A DNA stretch of 64,000 bases from Streptomyces sannanensis (GCF_039536205.1 NZ_BAAAYL010000001.1:744001-808000), one strand, 5' to 3'; shown: positions 26,925-36,208, counted from the first letter of the stretch. Notes: generated by a model from the letters alone, not told the origin. Translations and numbers: made by a program.

Positions 26925-28651
26925 CGCCCGCCATGGACCACGTCCCCTCCGTCATCCTCGGTCTGTGCTCCTACACGCACGACTCCGCCGCCGCGCTTCT
27001 GGTGGACGGGGAGCTGATCGGCTTCGTCGAGGAGGAGCGCCTCTCCCAGCAGAAGCACACTCGCGAATACCCGCGCCACGCCGTCGAGTGGCTTCTGAGG
27101 GAAGCGGGACTCACCGCCGGCGACGTGGACGCTGTCGCGTACAACTTCCAGCCCGCCCGCTACCTCGTCGAGTCCCCCGCCGCCCTGCGCCTGGCGCTGT
27201 CGACAACGACGCGCGATCGGACACTGCCAAGGGCCCGCGGGTTCGCCAAGGTGGCGCTGCGCACCCAGCGGCGCCTCCGAACCCTTGGCCAGCAGTTCCC
27301 CGCAGCCCGCGTCTCGCCTGTCCTGCATCACCGGGCCCACCAGCTGGCGGCCTTCGCCGCGTCCGGGTGGAACGACTCCGCCGTGCTCGTCGTCGACAGC
27401 CTCGGCGAACGACAGACCACGACCATCGCCAGCGGTCACGACGCACTCCGTCCCCACACCCGCACCCTGGAGGCGATCAACGACCCGGCCTCCCTGGGAT
27501 ACGTCTACGGCGCGGTCACCCAGCATTTGGGCTGGCGCCGCGGCGACGAGGAGGGCACCGTGATGGCACTCGCCGCCCTCGGTGACCCCAAGCGGTTCCG
27601 CCACCTCTTCGCCCGGGCCGTCCGCACCACACCGAACGGTTTCGCCCTCGATCCCGCCTACTTCCCACCGCGGGTCCTGACATCCGGCTACCCAAGGCTT
27701 TCTCGTCGCTTCATCGATGAGACGTGCCCCGAGCGCCACCCGAGCGGACCGCTCCTGGACGTCCACCGGGACCTGGCCGCGGCGCTCCAGGAGCGCACCG
27801 AGCAGGTGATGCTGCACCTGGCCCGCCGGGCTCGGGTGATCACCGGCTCCCGTCGCCTGTGCGTCGGAGGCGGGGTCGCCACGAACTGCGTGAGCATCGG
27901 CCGGATCATCGAGGCAGGCATCTTCGACGAGGTCTTCGTCCCGCCCGCCCCCGGAGACGCCGGCACTGCGATCGGCGCCGCCGTCACCGTACACACCGAC
28001 AGCCACAGCCGCCGACCCGTGTCCGGTGTCGCCCGCGCCTGCTACCTCGGCCCGTCCTTCCAAGACCAGGCTCTCGACCTCAGGCAGTGGCCCGGACTCC
28101 AGCAGAAGACCCTGGGCATCAAGACCGCCGAGTTCCTCGCCGACCAGCTGGCCCACGGCATGATCGTCGGACTCTTCCAAGGCCGAGTCGAGGCTGGCCC
28201 CCGCGCCCTGGGGAACCGGTCGATCCTCGCTTCCCCTCTGGAACCCGGGGTCGTCGAGCGGCTAAACGCCACTGTGAAGTTCCGGGAGCCGTTCCGGCCC
28301 TTCGCCCCCATGGTCCTGGCCGAACACGCCGCAAAGTTCTTCACCCTCGGCCAAGAGGCGCCGTACATGTCGATGGCGTCCGGGGTGACCGACAAAGCGC
28401 GCGAGCACGTGTCAGCCATCGTTCACGCAAACGGCACGTCGCGCCTCCAGACCGTCACTCAGTCGCAGAACCCGTTCATGCACGAGGTCCTGAGCGCCTT
28501 CGCCCGCCGCACCGGAGTGCCCGTGTTGATCAACACCTCGCTCAACGTCAAGGGCAAGCCGATCTGCGGGACGCCTGCCATGGCCCTCGACTGCCTGGCC
28601 AGCTCCGGCCTGGACGCCCTGCTGCTGGAAGGGCGGTGGATCACCAAGTGA
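26921..28651 (+). CDS. O-carbamoyltransferase (NodU/CmcH/TobZ family)
   Basis: A 576-residue carbamoyltransferase of normal size. The N-terminal Kae1/YrdC-like domain starts with VILGLCSYTHDSAAALLVDG, GGGVATNCVSIGRI and HRAHQLAAF give metal and nucleotide ligands, and the C-terminal domain has VEAGPRALGNRSILASP and INTSLNVKGKP. The family activates carbamoyl phosphate with ATP and transfers the carbamoyl group to a hydroxyl of a sugar or nucleoside. Following a pyrimidine C5-modifying enzyme, a hydroxymethyl acceptor is attractive but unproven. GTG at 26921 (GTGA overlap, GGGAG five bases before) is chosen; ATG at 26933 is possible. Confidence 0.92.
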   Translation: MTPAMDHVPSVILGLCSYTHDSAAALLVDGELIGFVEEERLSQQKHTREYPRHAVEWLLREAGLTAGDVDAVAYNFQPARYLVESPAALRLALSTTTRDRTLPRARGFAKVALRTQRRLRTLGQQFPAARVSPVLHHRAHQLAAFAASGWNDSAVLVVDSLGERQTTTIASGHDALRPHTRTLEAINDPASLGYVYGAVTQHLGWRRGDEEGTVMALAALGDPKRFRHLFARAVRTTPNGFALDPAYFPPRVLTSGYPRLSRRFIDETCPERHPSGPLLDVHRDLAAALQERTEQVMLHLARRARVITGSRRLCVGGGVATNCVSIGRIIEAGIFDEVFVPPAPGDAGTAIGAAVTVHTDSHSRRPVSGVARACYLGPSFQDQALDLRQWPGLQQKTLGIKTAEFLADQLAHGMIVGLFQGRVEAGPRALGNRSILASPLEPGVVERLNATVKFREPFRPFAPMVLAEHAAKFFTLGQEAPYMSMASGVTDKAREHVSAIVHANGTSRLQTVTQSQNPFMHEVLSAFARRTGVPVLINTSLNVKGKPICGTPAMALDCLASSGLDALLLEGRWITK

Positions 28652-29700
28652 AGATCGGATACAGCTTCTGGGGCTTTCTCGGCAACGGGATCACCGACAC
28701 GCCGGACGGGGGCCGCAGCCACCGCCGCCCCCTGATCGACGCCCTCCTCGACCGAGGGCACGAGATCGTCTTCCTGCAGGCCGACCGCGACCTCCTTGAA
28801 GCCGGCGACGATCTCGGCAGCGCCTACACCTTCGACAGCGGCAGGCCGGACATCGACGTGCTGTTCCTGGAGTGGCGCTGGGCGATCAACGGGCGCAACA
28901 CCACCCCCTGCGGCGCCGAGGGGCACACCTGCGACCTGCACCGGCAGGCCGAACTCATCACGCGGTACACCGTGGGACGCCGTACGCCGACCGTGATCTG
29001 GGACAAGGACCGCAAGCTCCGGCCCGAGAGCCTGTGGCGCCGGTCTCCGCGGACCGCCGTGTGCGAGGCCGCCCTCGAACCGACGCCGGGCGCTCACCGT
29101 CTGCTCTTCCCGGTCGACGACCGGCTGCTGGCCAAGGCGGATGCCGTCGCGCTCGCCGCGAGGCCCCGAGACGTCGCGCTCGGGTACGTCGGCAACCAGT
29201 ACGACCGCGATAAACACTTCGACCGCTTCTTCGCCCCGGCCGCCGCGTGCTTCGACCACGTGGTCGGCGGAAAGTGGACGAAGACCAGCCGCTGGCCGCA
29301 CGTGCGCTTCCTCGGACGGATTCCCTTCGAGGCAGCACACGGCGTGTACGGCAGATCCCTCGCCACCGTTCTCATGCTGCCCGAGCGGTACGCCGCCGTC
29401 GGTCAGATGACGCAGCGCATCTTCGAGGCCGTTCTCGCGGGGTGCCTGCCGCTCGCCCCGGCGGACATCCACCACGTCGACCGGTTCGTGCCTCCGGAGC
29501 TGATCGTGCACTCCGGCCAGGAGGTCATCGAGCGGCTCTCGTACCTCCGGCAGATCGCCGGCAGCCAGCAGCACGCGAACCTGATCGCTGCCTGCCTGGA
29601 CCGCATCGATCCCTTCCGCCTGAGCCGGCAGGTCGACGCGTTGGAGGCCCTCCTGGAGACGGTCGTCCACCCCACCGCGGACGAGCGAGGAGCGGCCTGA
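28648..29700 (+). CDS. Glycosyltransferase-like protein (GT-B, CgeB/GT1 type)
   Basis: A 350-residue soluble protein. The N-terminus KIGYSFWGFLGNGITDTPDG starts a Rossmann-like domain. The C-terminal half has the acceptor/donor-binding pattern of family 1/4 glycosyltransferases: RFLGRIPFEAAHGVYGRS, then MLPERYAAVGQMTQRIFEAV and AGCLPLAP. It should transfer a sugar to the pathway intermediate. GTG start in a GTGA overlap with the carbamoyltransferase stop. The donor is unknown. It is distinct from the other GT-B-like protein in this operon. Confidence 0.6.
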   Translation: MKIGYSFWGFLGNGITDTPDGGRSHRRPLIDALLDRGHEIVFLQADRDLLEAGDDLGSAYTFDSGRPDIDVLFLEWRWAINGRNTTPCGAEGHTCDLHRQAELITRYTVGRRTPTVIWDKDRKLRPESLWRRSPRTAVCEAALEPTPGAHRLLFPVDDRLLAKADAVALAARPRDVALGYVGNQYDRDKHFDRFFAPAAACFDHVVGGKWTKTSRWPHVRFLGRIPFEAAHGVYGRSLATVLMLPERYAAVGQMTQRIFEAVLAGCLPLAPADIHHVDRFVPPELIVHSGQEVIERLSYLRQIAGSQQHANLIAACLDRIDPFRLSRQVDALEALLETVVHPTADERGAA

Positions 29701-29796
29701 TGAAGCTGACCTCCCCGGCCGTCGTGCCTGGATCAACCGAATATGTCCTGGCGGGCGGTCCGCCCGGGCGCCCGATCGACTCTACGCTGGAGCACC

Positions 29797-30309
29797 ATGA
29801 AGAAGGTCGCCATCGTCGGCTGCGGGGGCAGCGGCAAGTCCTATCTGGCCCGCGAGCTGGGGAGGATCCTCGACGCCCCAGTGACGCACCTGGACGCCGC
29901 GTTCTACGACGACGAGTGGAACGAGCTGCCCATGGAGAAGTTCGCCCAGCTGCAGCGCGAGCTGGTCGCTCAGCCGACGTGGGTGATCGACGGCAACTAC
30001 AACTCGACACTGCAGATCCGGCTCGAAGCCTGCGACACCGTGGTCTTGATGGACGTGTCGACCGTGGCCGCGCTGTCCGGGATCTTCTCCCGGCAGATCC
30101 GGCACGGGGCTGGACACAAGGGCAACGGGGTACACAACCGCATCCACTGGGGCGTGATCAAGTACGTGTCGACTTACCGCCGCAGGATGCGCCCCCGCGT
30201 CATGGCCAAGATCGAGGAGTTCGCCTCCGGCCGAGCCGACGTTGTGCTGCTGCCCAACCGGCGCCAGACGCGACGCTGGCTGCGGAAGGTAGCCGCCGAG
30301 CACTGCTGA
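29797..30309 (+). CDS. P-loop kinase-like NTPase (FlaR/adenylate-kinase type)
   Basis: A 170-residue protein with Walker A GCGGSGKSYLARELG at the N-terminus, then THLDAAFYDDEW, WVIDGNY and, near the end, LLPNRRQTRRWL. This is the layout of topology-modulation (FlaR-like) proteins, small nucleoside/nucleotide kinase relatives. The start ATG lies 96 bases after the previous stop; an in-frame ATG at 29743 has no site. It may phosphorylate a nucleoside or small molecule in the pathway (inference). Confidence 0.8.
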   Translation: MKKVAIVGCGGSGKSYLARELGRILDAPVTHLDAAFYDDEWNELPMEKFAQLQRELVAQPTWVIDGNYNSTLQIRLEACDTVVLMDVSTVAALSGIFSRQIRHGAGHKGNGVHNRIHWGVIKYVSTYRRRMRPRVMAKIEEFASGRADVVLLPNRRQTRRWLRKVAAEHC

Positions 30310-30340
30310 GCCGTCCGCGCCGTCGAAGGGACGGCGCGGC

Positions 30341-31186
30341 ATGAGTAGTACCAACCCCTTCCTGGACCCCGGCTGGCAGGCGGATCTGTACGGTGACGCC
30401 TCGCGGCTGGCAAGCCGGTCCAACGCCCTGATGCGGGCCAAGACCTCCGGCCGCCATGTACCGGACACGATCGTCCAGCTTGTACAGACCCACCACGAGC
30501 GAGCGGATCGCCTCGGTGTGGCCCTGGACATCGGCTGCGGCCGCGGAACAAGCAGCAGGGTCATCGCCGAGCAGCTCCGGCCACGGAGCCTCCTCGGCCT
30601 CGACGCCGCCCCAGCCCTGATCGATAAGGCCCGCGAGCGTGCCTGCCGGATGCCCGGGGTCCTGGTGAGCTTCCTCCAGGGAGACTTTCACCAGCTCCCC
30701 CTGCCGACCGGATCATGCGATCTAGCCGTCGCTGCGTTCTGCCTCTACCACTCGCTTCACCCTGAGAGAGTTGTCGCGGAAATCGACCGGGTCCTCGTCC
30801 CCGGGGGCCTGGCCGTGCTCGTCACCAAGAGCCTCGACAGCTACCGCGAGATCGACCAGCTGGTCGCCGCCGCCGGTCTCGACCTGCGGGCCGAGCGGCA
30901 CGAGAGCCTGTACGTCTCGGCGCACAGCGGCAACATCGCGAGCCTGGCCGCCGCGTCGCTCGACGTGGTCACCACCGAGCACGAGGAGCACAGCTTCACC
31001 TTCGACGGACACGACCACATCGCGGAGTACCTCGCCACCAATCCGAAGTACGACCTGGCCCCCGGCCTGTACGGCAACCCTGGGGCGCTGGCGGCGGCCC
31101 TTCACGAGGTCCTGCCGGATCAGCTGCTCACCACCCGGTCCGTCATCACGTTCGTCGTGGCCCGATCGAGGGGAGGGTGTCCGTGA
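30341..31186 (+). CDS. Class I SAM-dependent methyltransferase
   Basis: A 281-residue methyltransferase. Motif I is ALDIGCGRGTSS, followed by LLGLDAAPALIDKAR (motif II acidic end) and GSCDLAVAAFCLYHSLHPER (motif IV). The C-terminal 110 residues probably form the substrate-binding part. It transfers a methyl group to a small molecule; the acceptor is unknown. ATG start after GACGGCGCGGC, a weak site, 31 bases after the kinase stop. The last four bases overlap the next gene (GTGA). An SAH-hydrolase-like gene in the same operon could handle the by-product or a related compound. Confidence 0.85.
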   Translation: MSSTNPFLDPGWQADLYGDASRLASRSNALMRAKTSGRHVPDTIVQLVQTHHERADRLGVALDIGCGRGTSSRVIAEQLRPRSLLGLDAAPALIDKARERACRMPGVLVSFLQGDFHQLPLPTGSCDLAVAAFCLYHSLHPERVVAEIDRVLVPGGLAVLVTKSLDSYREIDQLVAAAGLDLRAERHESLYVSAHSGNIASLAAASLDVVTTEHEEHSFTFDGHDHIAEYLATNPKYDLAPGLYGNPGALAAALHEVLPDQLLTTRSVITFVVARSRGGCP

Positions 31187-31947
31187 CGATCAGCTATTTC
31201 ACCAAGCACTACGAGGCCCCCCAGCAGGTCGCTGCGGCTGCTCGTCACCACGCCTGGATCGCCGAGCACGCGCGACCCCTGCGGCAACCGGCGCTGACGG
31301 TGGTCGGGCCTACCAGCCTGACGTACGAGCGGATCGAAGGCCGCCCGGCCCAGCGGGAGGACCTTCAGCAGCTGGCGACGCTGCTGGGCGACGCCCACGG
31401 AGCCGCCTGGGTCAGCGACCTGCGCCCGGCGCCCCTGAACACGCCGCACCGCTTCCAGGACGGCACCGCGTTCGGCGACTACCTGGGCCCGCGGGAGACC
31501 GCCCTCCGACGGCGGCTGGAGCAGGGATACCTTCCGGACAAGGCCGCCCTGCACGCGATGCTGAGGCTACTGGAGAAGACCGCCGAGGGGCCCACAGCCT
31601 TCTACAAGGACAGCAACCCCCGGAACTTCCTCATCACCGAGACCGGCACCGTCTTCACCGTCGACACGGACGACCTCACGCTCGCCCCGATGGCGTACGA
31701 CCTGGCGAAGCTGATCGCGACGCTGCTCCTGACGTACGGGCCACTCCCGGACCAGGCCATCGACTCGGCCCTGGCCGCCTACAACCAGGCCGCCGGACGC
31801 CACGACACCCGGCTCGCTGCCACGGAACGCGATCGGCTCGACGATTTCCTCGCCCTGCACGCCGTTCTGACCGCCCCGTACGTCGGGCGCAACGGCTACC
31901 GCTATGGCTGGCCGCCCAGGCGCCCCCGACCTCGAGGTTCCGCATGA
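31183..31947 (+). CDS. APH-like small-molecule kinase 1
   Basis: A 254-residue aminoglycoside-phosphotransferase/choline-kinase-fold protein. The catalytic loop reads FYKDSNPRNFLI (D and N conserved, the usual His-Gly replaced by Tyr-Lys), and the Mg2+-binding aspartates are in VDTDDL. It phosphorylates a hydroxyl on a small molecule. GTG at 31183 is chosen because it overlaps the upstream stop as GTGA and lies five bases after GGGGAGGG; GTG at 31177 is too close to the site. Paired with a phosphatase and a second kinase immediately downstream. Confidence 0.8.
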   Translation: MTISYFTKHYEAPQQVAAAARHHAWIAEHARPLRQPALTVVGPTSLTYERIEGRPAQREDLQQLATLLGDAHGAAWVSDLRPAPLNTPHRFQDGTAFGDYLGPRETALRRRLEQGYLPDKAALHAMLRLLEKTAEGPTAFYKDSNPRNFLITETGTVFTVDTDDLTLAPMAYDLAKLIATLLLTYGPLPDQAIDSALAAYNQAAGRHDTRLAATERDRLDDFLALHAVLTAPYVGRNGYRYGWPPRRPRPRGSA

Positions 31948-32600
31948 TCACCACCGAACTCGTCTTCATACGCCACGGCGAGGCCCAGTGCAACGTCGAC
32001 GGCCTGGTCGGAGGACCGCGAACCTGCACCGGTTTGACCTACCGCGGGTACGCCCAAGTCGAGCAGGTCGCCCGCCGACTCGCCACCGAACACCGGGAGA
32101 AGCCGTTCAACACGCTCTACGCCGGCCCGCGCATCCGCCTGCGCCAGACCGCCGAGATCATCAGCCAGGCCCTCCAGATCCCGCTGTCCACCGACGCACG
32201 CCTCGACGGTCCGGTCCACGGCGCCGCTGACGGCAAGCCCTGGACCGGGGTGAAGACCACCGCCGACGGCGGACCGCACGCCCACCCCGACAAGCCCTGG
32301 GCCACTGGCTCCGACACCTGGAACGGCTACCTGGAGCGCGCCGGCCGATTCCTCCAGGAACTCATCGACCAGCACGAGGGCGACCGGGTCCTGTTCGCCG
32401 CCCACGGCGAGACCGTGATCACCGCCCACACCCTCCTCTTGGGGATCCCGCTCGGCTCCCCCGCGGGTTTCACGGTCTCCCACGGGTCCATCACCCGCTG
32501 GCAGCGCCACCTCAACCGGCTGGGGCAGAGACGGTGGATGCTCGACCGGCACAACGACACCGAACACTTGGCCGCCTTAGCGCAGGAGGTTGCCTCGTGA
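31944..32600 (+). CDS. Histidine phosphatase (phosphoglycerate-mutase superfamily)
   Basis: A 218-residue protein. The phosphohistidine motif FIRHGEAQCN lies at the N-terminus, a second basic cluster is GPRIRLRQTAEI, and the second catalytic histidine is in FAAHGET. These enzymes remove phosphate from small molecules or move it between positions. The protein sits between two APH-like kinases with ATGA and GTGA overlaps on either side, so phosphorylation and dephosphorylation are probably successive steps on one intermediate. The family is catalytically versatile, so the substrate cannot be named. Confidence 0.9.
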   Translation: MITTELVFIRHGEAQCNVDGLVGGPRTCTGLTYRGYAQVEQVARRLATEHREKPFNTLYAGPRIRLRQTAEIISQALQIPLSTDARLDGPVHGAADGKPWTGVKTTADGGPHAHPDKPWATGSDTWNGYLERAGRFLQELIDQHEGDRVLFAAHGETVITAHTLLLGIPLGSPAGFTVSHGSITRWQRHLNRLGQRRWMLDRHNDTEHLAALAQEVAS

Positions 32601-33433
32601 TCACAGCGTTCGACGATCCACGCATCCGGCTGGCCCGGAACATGCTCGGAGCGGTCCAGGTACTGTCCGACCGGTCGCTCCCGCCCCGACTCCTGCGCCT
32701 GGTCGACACCGACGGACGCCAGTTCTTCGCCAAGCAGCACAGCGAGCGCGAACGGTACGTCCGGGAACTCCACGCCTACCGCGCGTGGGGAACCCACCTG
32801 AACGGCCACGCCCCCAGGGTGGTCGGCCATCAGGACTCCACGTGCACCCTGCTGCTGGCCGCCTTCCCCGGCGTACGGGCGGACACGATGGCCCCGGGCT
32901 CTCCCGAGGAGGAGCGAGCCCACTACGAAGCGGGCCGCGTGCTCGTCAAGCTGCATCACGCCACCTCGGTCCCGCGCACCGGCGCCGTCGGAACGGAGCT
33001 GTCGCAACGGCTCCGGCACTGGATCGCCCGGGCGGACCAGGCCGTTCTCATCTCCGCGGCCGAGCACGACCGTCTGAGCCACTACGCGGACGTCCTGGCG
33101 AACACCCTCATGGACAGTGCAGTGTGTCACCTCGACTACCAGCCGCGGAACTGGCTCATTGGCGACTCCTTCGGGCTATGCGACTTCGAACACATGCGCC
33201 GGGACGCCCGCATCCGCGACTTCGCCCGGCTCGAATTCCGCCGTTGGCAGGCGGCGCCCCACCTCCGGGCGGCGTTCTTCGCCGGGTACGGAACGCCGCT
33301 GTCCGACACCGAGCAGCGCCTGCTCGAGTCCTTCGGCGCCATCGAGGCCATCACCGCCCTGGTCCGCGGACAAGAGCAAGACGACCTCGCCCTGAGCACC
33401 CACGGCCGCACCGTCCTGGCTCGGCTCACTTGA
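32597..33433 (+). CDS. APH-like small-molecule kinase 2
   Basis: A 278-residue kinase of the aminoglycoside phosphotransferase fold, only distantly like kinase 1. It has VCHLDYQPRNWLIGD as catalytic loop (H, D, N), then CDFEHMRRD with the metal-binding aspartate. The N-terminal lobe has FFAKQHSERERYV, a lysine-containing nucleotide-binding strand. GTG start within the GTGA overlap with the histidine phosphatase. Two different kinases in one operon imply two phosphorylation steps, or one kinase acting in self-protection (inference). Confidence 0.82.
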   Translation: MITAFDDPRIRLARNMLGAVQVLSDRSLPPRLLRLVDTDGRQFFAKQHSERERYVRELHAYRAWGTHLNGHAPRVVGHQDSTCTLLLAAFPGVRADTMAPGSPEEERAHYEAGRVLVKLHHATSVPRTGAVGTELSQRLRHWIARADQAVLISAAEHDRLSHYADVLANTLMDSAVCHLDYQPRNWLIGDSFGLCDFEHMRRDARIRDFARLEFRRWQAAPHLRAAFFAGYGTPLSDTEQRLLESFGAIEAITALVRGQEQDDLALSTHGRTVLARLT

Positions 33434-33465
33434 TCTTCCGACTTCGCTGCCTTCTGGAGACTTCT

Positions 33466-34467
33466 GTGTCACAGCACTCGCCTCACCCGACCACTGCCGT
33501 CCCCCGTCGGGCGGTGGTGACTGGCGCCGCCGGCTTCATCGGCTCCCATCTCGCACACACCCTTGTCCAAGCCGGAGCCGTCGTCGTTGGGGTCGACCGC
33601 CGCGACCCGGCTACCGACCGCACGGCCGCGGCCAACCTCGCCGCTCTGCAAGGGGTCCCGGGGTACATGCACGTCACCGCCGACCTGCTCAACTGCGCGA
33701 TCGAGCCGCTCCTGGTCGACGCGGACGTCATCTTCCACCTGGCAGGGATCCCTGGCGTACGCCCCTCCTGGGGACCGCAGTTCGGCGAGTACGTCACGTG
33801 TAACGTCCTCGCTACCCATCGCGTCATGGGTGCCTCCACCCGCATCGGTGTCCCCCGGCTGGTTGTGGCCTCGTCCTCCAGCGTCTACGGCCCCACCGAC
33901 GGCGGTGCGAGTGTCGAGACCGACCGCCCGCAGCCGGCATCTCCGTACGCGGTGACGAAGCTCGCCGAGGAGCAGCTCTGCCTGGCGCACGCCGCGCAGG
34001 CCCACTGCCCCACCGCCGTCGTCGCCCTGCGGTACTTCACCGTTTACGGCCCACGGCAGCGCTCGGACATGTTCACGCACCGTGCCATCCAGGCAGCCCT
34101 GACCGGCCAACCGTTGCGCCTGTACGGAGACGGTCACCAGCGCCGGGACTTCACCTACATCGACGACGCGGTCACCGCCACCATCGCCGCCGCCACCACT
34201 CCGAGCGCACAGGGGGTGATCAACGTGGGGGGAGGCTCGAACGCGTCCCTGCTCGAAGTGATCCACATCGCGAACAGCCTCGTCGGACGCGACATCCAGG
34301 TGCACCAGCAGAACCCGCGCACCGGAGACGTCCTCACCACCCGCGCCAACCCCGGCCGCGCCCGCGAAGTCCTGGGCTGGCAGCCCCAGGTCGACCTCCA
34401 CAGCGGCATGCGCGCCCACATGCAGGCCCTGACCGCCGAGCCCGCCGCGTACGGCCGGGTGGCATAA
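33466..34467 (+). CDS. NAD-dependent sugar-nucleotide epimerase/dehydratase (extended SDR)
   Basis: A 333-residue extended short-chain dehydrogenase. The NAD motif GAAGFIGSHLA lies near residue 22, SSSSVYG supplies the active-site serine, YAVTK is the YxxxK pair, and RYFTVYGPRQRSDMFTHR binds the nucleotide-sugar. It converts a nucleotide-activated sugar by epimerisation, dehydration or decarboxylation. GTG start six bases after TGGAGA. Members of this shape usually act on UDP- or dTDP-sugars; a CDP- or CMP-linked substrate would suit the cytidylyltransferase in the same operon but is speculation. Confidence 0.9.
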   Translation: MSQHSPHPTTAVPRRAVVTGAAGFIGSHLAHTLVQAGAVVVGVDRRDPATDRTAAANLAALQGVPGYMHVTADLLNCAIEPLLVDADVIFHLAGIPGVRPSWGPQFGEYVTCNVLATHRVMGASTRIGVPRLVVASSSSVYGPTDGGASVETDRPQPASPYAVTKLAEEQLCLAHAAQAHCPTAVVALRYFTVYGPRQRSDMFTHRAIQAALTGQPLRLYGDGHQRRDFTYIDDAVTATIAAATTPSAQGVINVGGGSNASLLEVIHIANSLVGRDIQVHQQNPRTGDVLTTRANPGRAREVLGWQPQVDLHSGMRAHMQALTAEPAAYGRVA

Positions 34468-34493
34468 CCAGCCTGACATCACAAGGAGTCGCT

Positions 34494-35615
34494 GTGGAGA
34501 GTCCTGAGAGAGCGCGACTGGACGCCTTCTTCCGGCACATCACGGCGCAGTTTCCCGCCGGCGAACAGGTCACTTCGCTGATCATCACGCACCTGCTCCC
34601 CGAGCGACCGGCATTCCTGCGCGCGATGGCCTCGACGTCCACCGTGGGCGCCGTACTGCCCAAGCCCAAGTCCATTGATCAGCCGACGCTGGAAGACGTC
34701 CGGCTCACGTACGACGTCCACCATCTCAGCCGGGATCTGTTCGCCGACTCGACCAGAGCGCTGGAGTACCTGGAGGACACGGCCGGCGGCCAGCACGTCG
34801 TCCTGATGGACATCGGCGGCTACTTCGCGCCGTGTCTAGCCACTCTGGTAGAGAAGTTCTCCGGCCGCGTCCTCGGCGTCGTCGAGGACACAGAGAACGG
34901 ACACCAGCGGTACGCGGCACTCGATCCCCTGCCGTGTCCCGTCGTCTCGGTGGCCCGCTCCCCACTGAAGGACTGCGAGGACCACCTGGTGGGCAGGTCC
35001 ATCGTCTTCTCGACCGATGCCCTCGTACGTGCCCGTGGCGACATCCTGACCAGCCGAAACGCCTGTGTCATCGGGTTCGGCAAGATCGGCCGAGCCATCG
35101 CCCAGGCCCTCCGGGCCCAGGACCTGCGCGTCACCGTGTACGACACTGATCCGGTCAAGAGAGTGCAGGCGCACTCCCACGGTTTCCGCACGAGCTCGAC
35201 GACCACCGAGGCGGTCCGTGATGCCGAACTCGTCCTGTGCGCCACCGGCAACCTGGCACTCCGACAGGACGACTTCGCCGCCATGCGCAACGGCGCGTAC
35301 CTCGCCTCGGTGACTTCTTCGGAGGACGAACTCGAACTCGGAAGCCTTCACGGCCTCTACCAGCGCACACCGGTCGGCGAGCATCTGACGCGCTACGAGA
35401 TCACTGGCCACTACTTCTACGTGCTGGCCGGGGGCGGAGCCGTCAACTTCGTGCACGGCGCCGCCGTCGGCACGTACATCCATCTCGTCCAGGCCGAGAT
35501 ACTCGCCGCCACAGCCGCCCTCAGCCATAGCCGCTTCCAGCCCGGCCTTCACGACATGCCCCCGCCCGACCGCCAGACCATCGCCAGGATCTGGCTCGAC
35601 CACTTCGACAGGTGA
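34494..35615 (+). CDS. S-adenosylhomocysteine-hydrolase-like NAD-binding protein
   Basis: A 373-residue relative of SAH hydrolase, about 60-100 residues shorter than housekeeping enzymes. The NAD-binding domain is clear (ACVIGFGKIGRAIAQALRAQ, then VYDTDPVK). Upstream, MDIGGYFAP occupies the place of the family's DDGGD segment, and SPLKDCEDHLVG that of the SxxKxxxDN segment, keeping K and D but not N. The N-terminal substrate region (ITHLLPERPAFL) is strongly altered. It may oxidise and eliminate at C3' of a nucleoside other than SAH. GTG start follows AAGGAG. No housekeeping neighbours of ahcY are present. Confidence 0.72.
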   Translation: MESPERARLDAFFRHITAQFPAGEQVTSLIITHLLPERPAFLRAMASTSTVGAVLPKPKSIDQPTLEDVRLTYDVHHLSRDLFADSTRALEYLEDTAGGQHVVLMDIGGYFAPCLATLVEKFSGRVLGVVEDTENGHQRYAALDPLPCPVVSVARSPLKDCEDHLVGRSIVFSTDALVRARGDILTSRNACVIGFGKIGRAIAQALRAQDLRVTVYDTDPVKRVQAHSHGFRTSSTTTEAVRDAELVLCATGNLALRQDDFAAMRNGAYLASVTSSEDELELGSLHGLYQRTPVGEHLTRYEITGHYFYVLAGGGAVNFVHGAAVGTYIHLVQAEILAATAALSHSRFQPGLHDMPPPDRQTIARIWLDHFDR

Positions 35616-35619
35616 TCCC

Positions 35620-36186
35620 ATGCCGCCGTCCCCCAACCACATCCGCGACACCGTCGACGCTTACCTCGCCCGTCACCCGGGCGAGCGAAACAACCTCGAC
35701 CCGTTGTTCAAGGCTCTCGCCGACGCAGAGGACCCGACCAGCCGGAAGACGTTCCCGGCCCACGTCACCTGCAGCGCCATCGTCATCGACGACAACGACC
35801 AGGTACTCCACATCCGGCACAACGCGACGGGCAAGGCCCTCGCGCCGGGTGGACACAACGAGCCGGGCGACCGCGACCTTCCCAGTGCCGCCCTGCGCGA
35901 ACTCCACGAGGAGACCGGCATCCCCTGTGACGCGGTTGTCCCCATCCCCGGGTTCGAGACCGTGCCCCTGGACATCGACGTGCACGACATCAACGCCAAT
36001 CCTGCCAAGGGTGAGCCGGCGCACCAGCACATCGACTTCCGCTGGCCCTTCCGCCTCCGGGCCCAGCACTCGGTGACGCTCCAGACCGAGGAGGTCAGCG
36101 GCTACGAGTGGCGATCGTTCGAGGACTCCGCCTCTCCGACCGTCCGAGACAAGCTGGGCCTCCTCCACCGAACCCCACGTTCCTGA
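35620..36186 (+). CDS. NUDIX hydrolase
   Basis: A 188-residue NUDIX protein. The box is PGGHNEPGDRDLPSAALREL followed by HEETGI, the variant with a GD insertion common in actinomycetes. The catalytic EE pair is present. It cleaves nucleoside diphosphate linkages or pyrophosphates. It starts four bases after the SAH-hydrolase-like stop, with the ribosome binding site inside that gene's end. In a pathway with activated sugars it could clear a toxic nucleotide or act on the intermediate itself. Confidence 0.85.
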   Translation: MPPSPNHIRDTVDAYLARHPGERNNLDPLFKALADAEDPTSRKTFPAHVTCSAIVIDDNDQVLHIRHNATGKALAPGGHNEPGDRDLPSAALRELHEETGIPCDAVVPIPGFETVPLDIDVHDINANPAKGEPAHQHIDFRWPFRLRAQHSVTLQTEEVSGYEWRSFEDSASPTVRDKLGLLHRTPRS

Positions 36187-36208
36187 GACTCGCCGACGGG
36201 AGAACGCC

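Noticed and set aside
26216..28651. 811-codon extension in front of the carbamoyltransferase
   Set aside because: The first 235 codons are an out-of-frame reading of the thymidylate-synthase-like gene; family similarity starts at about 26945.
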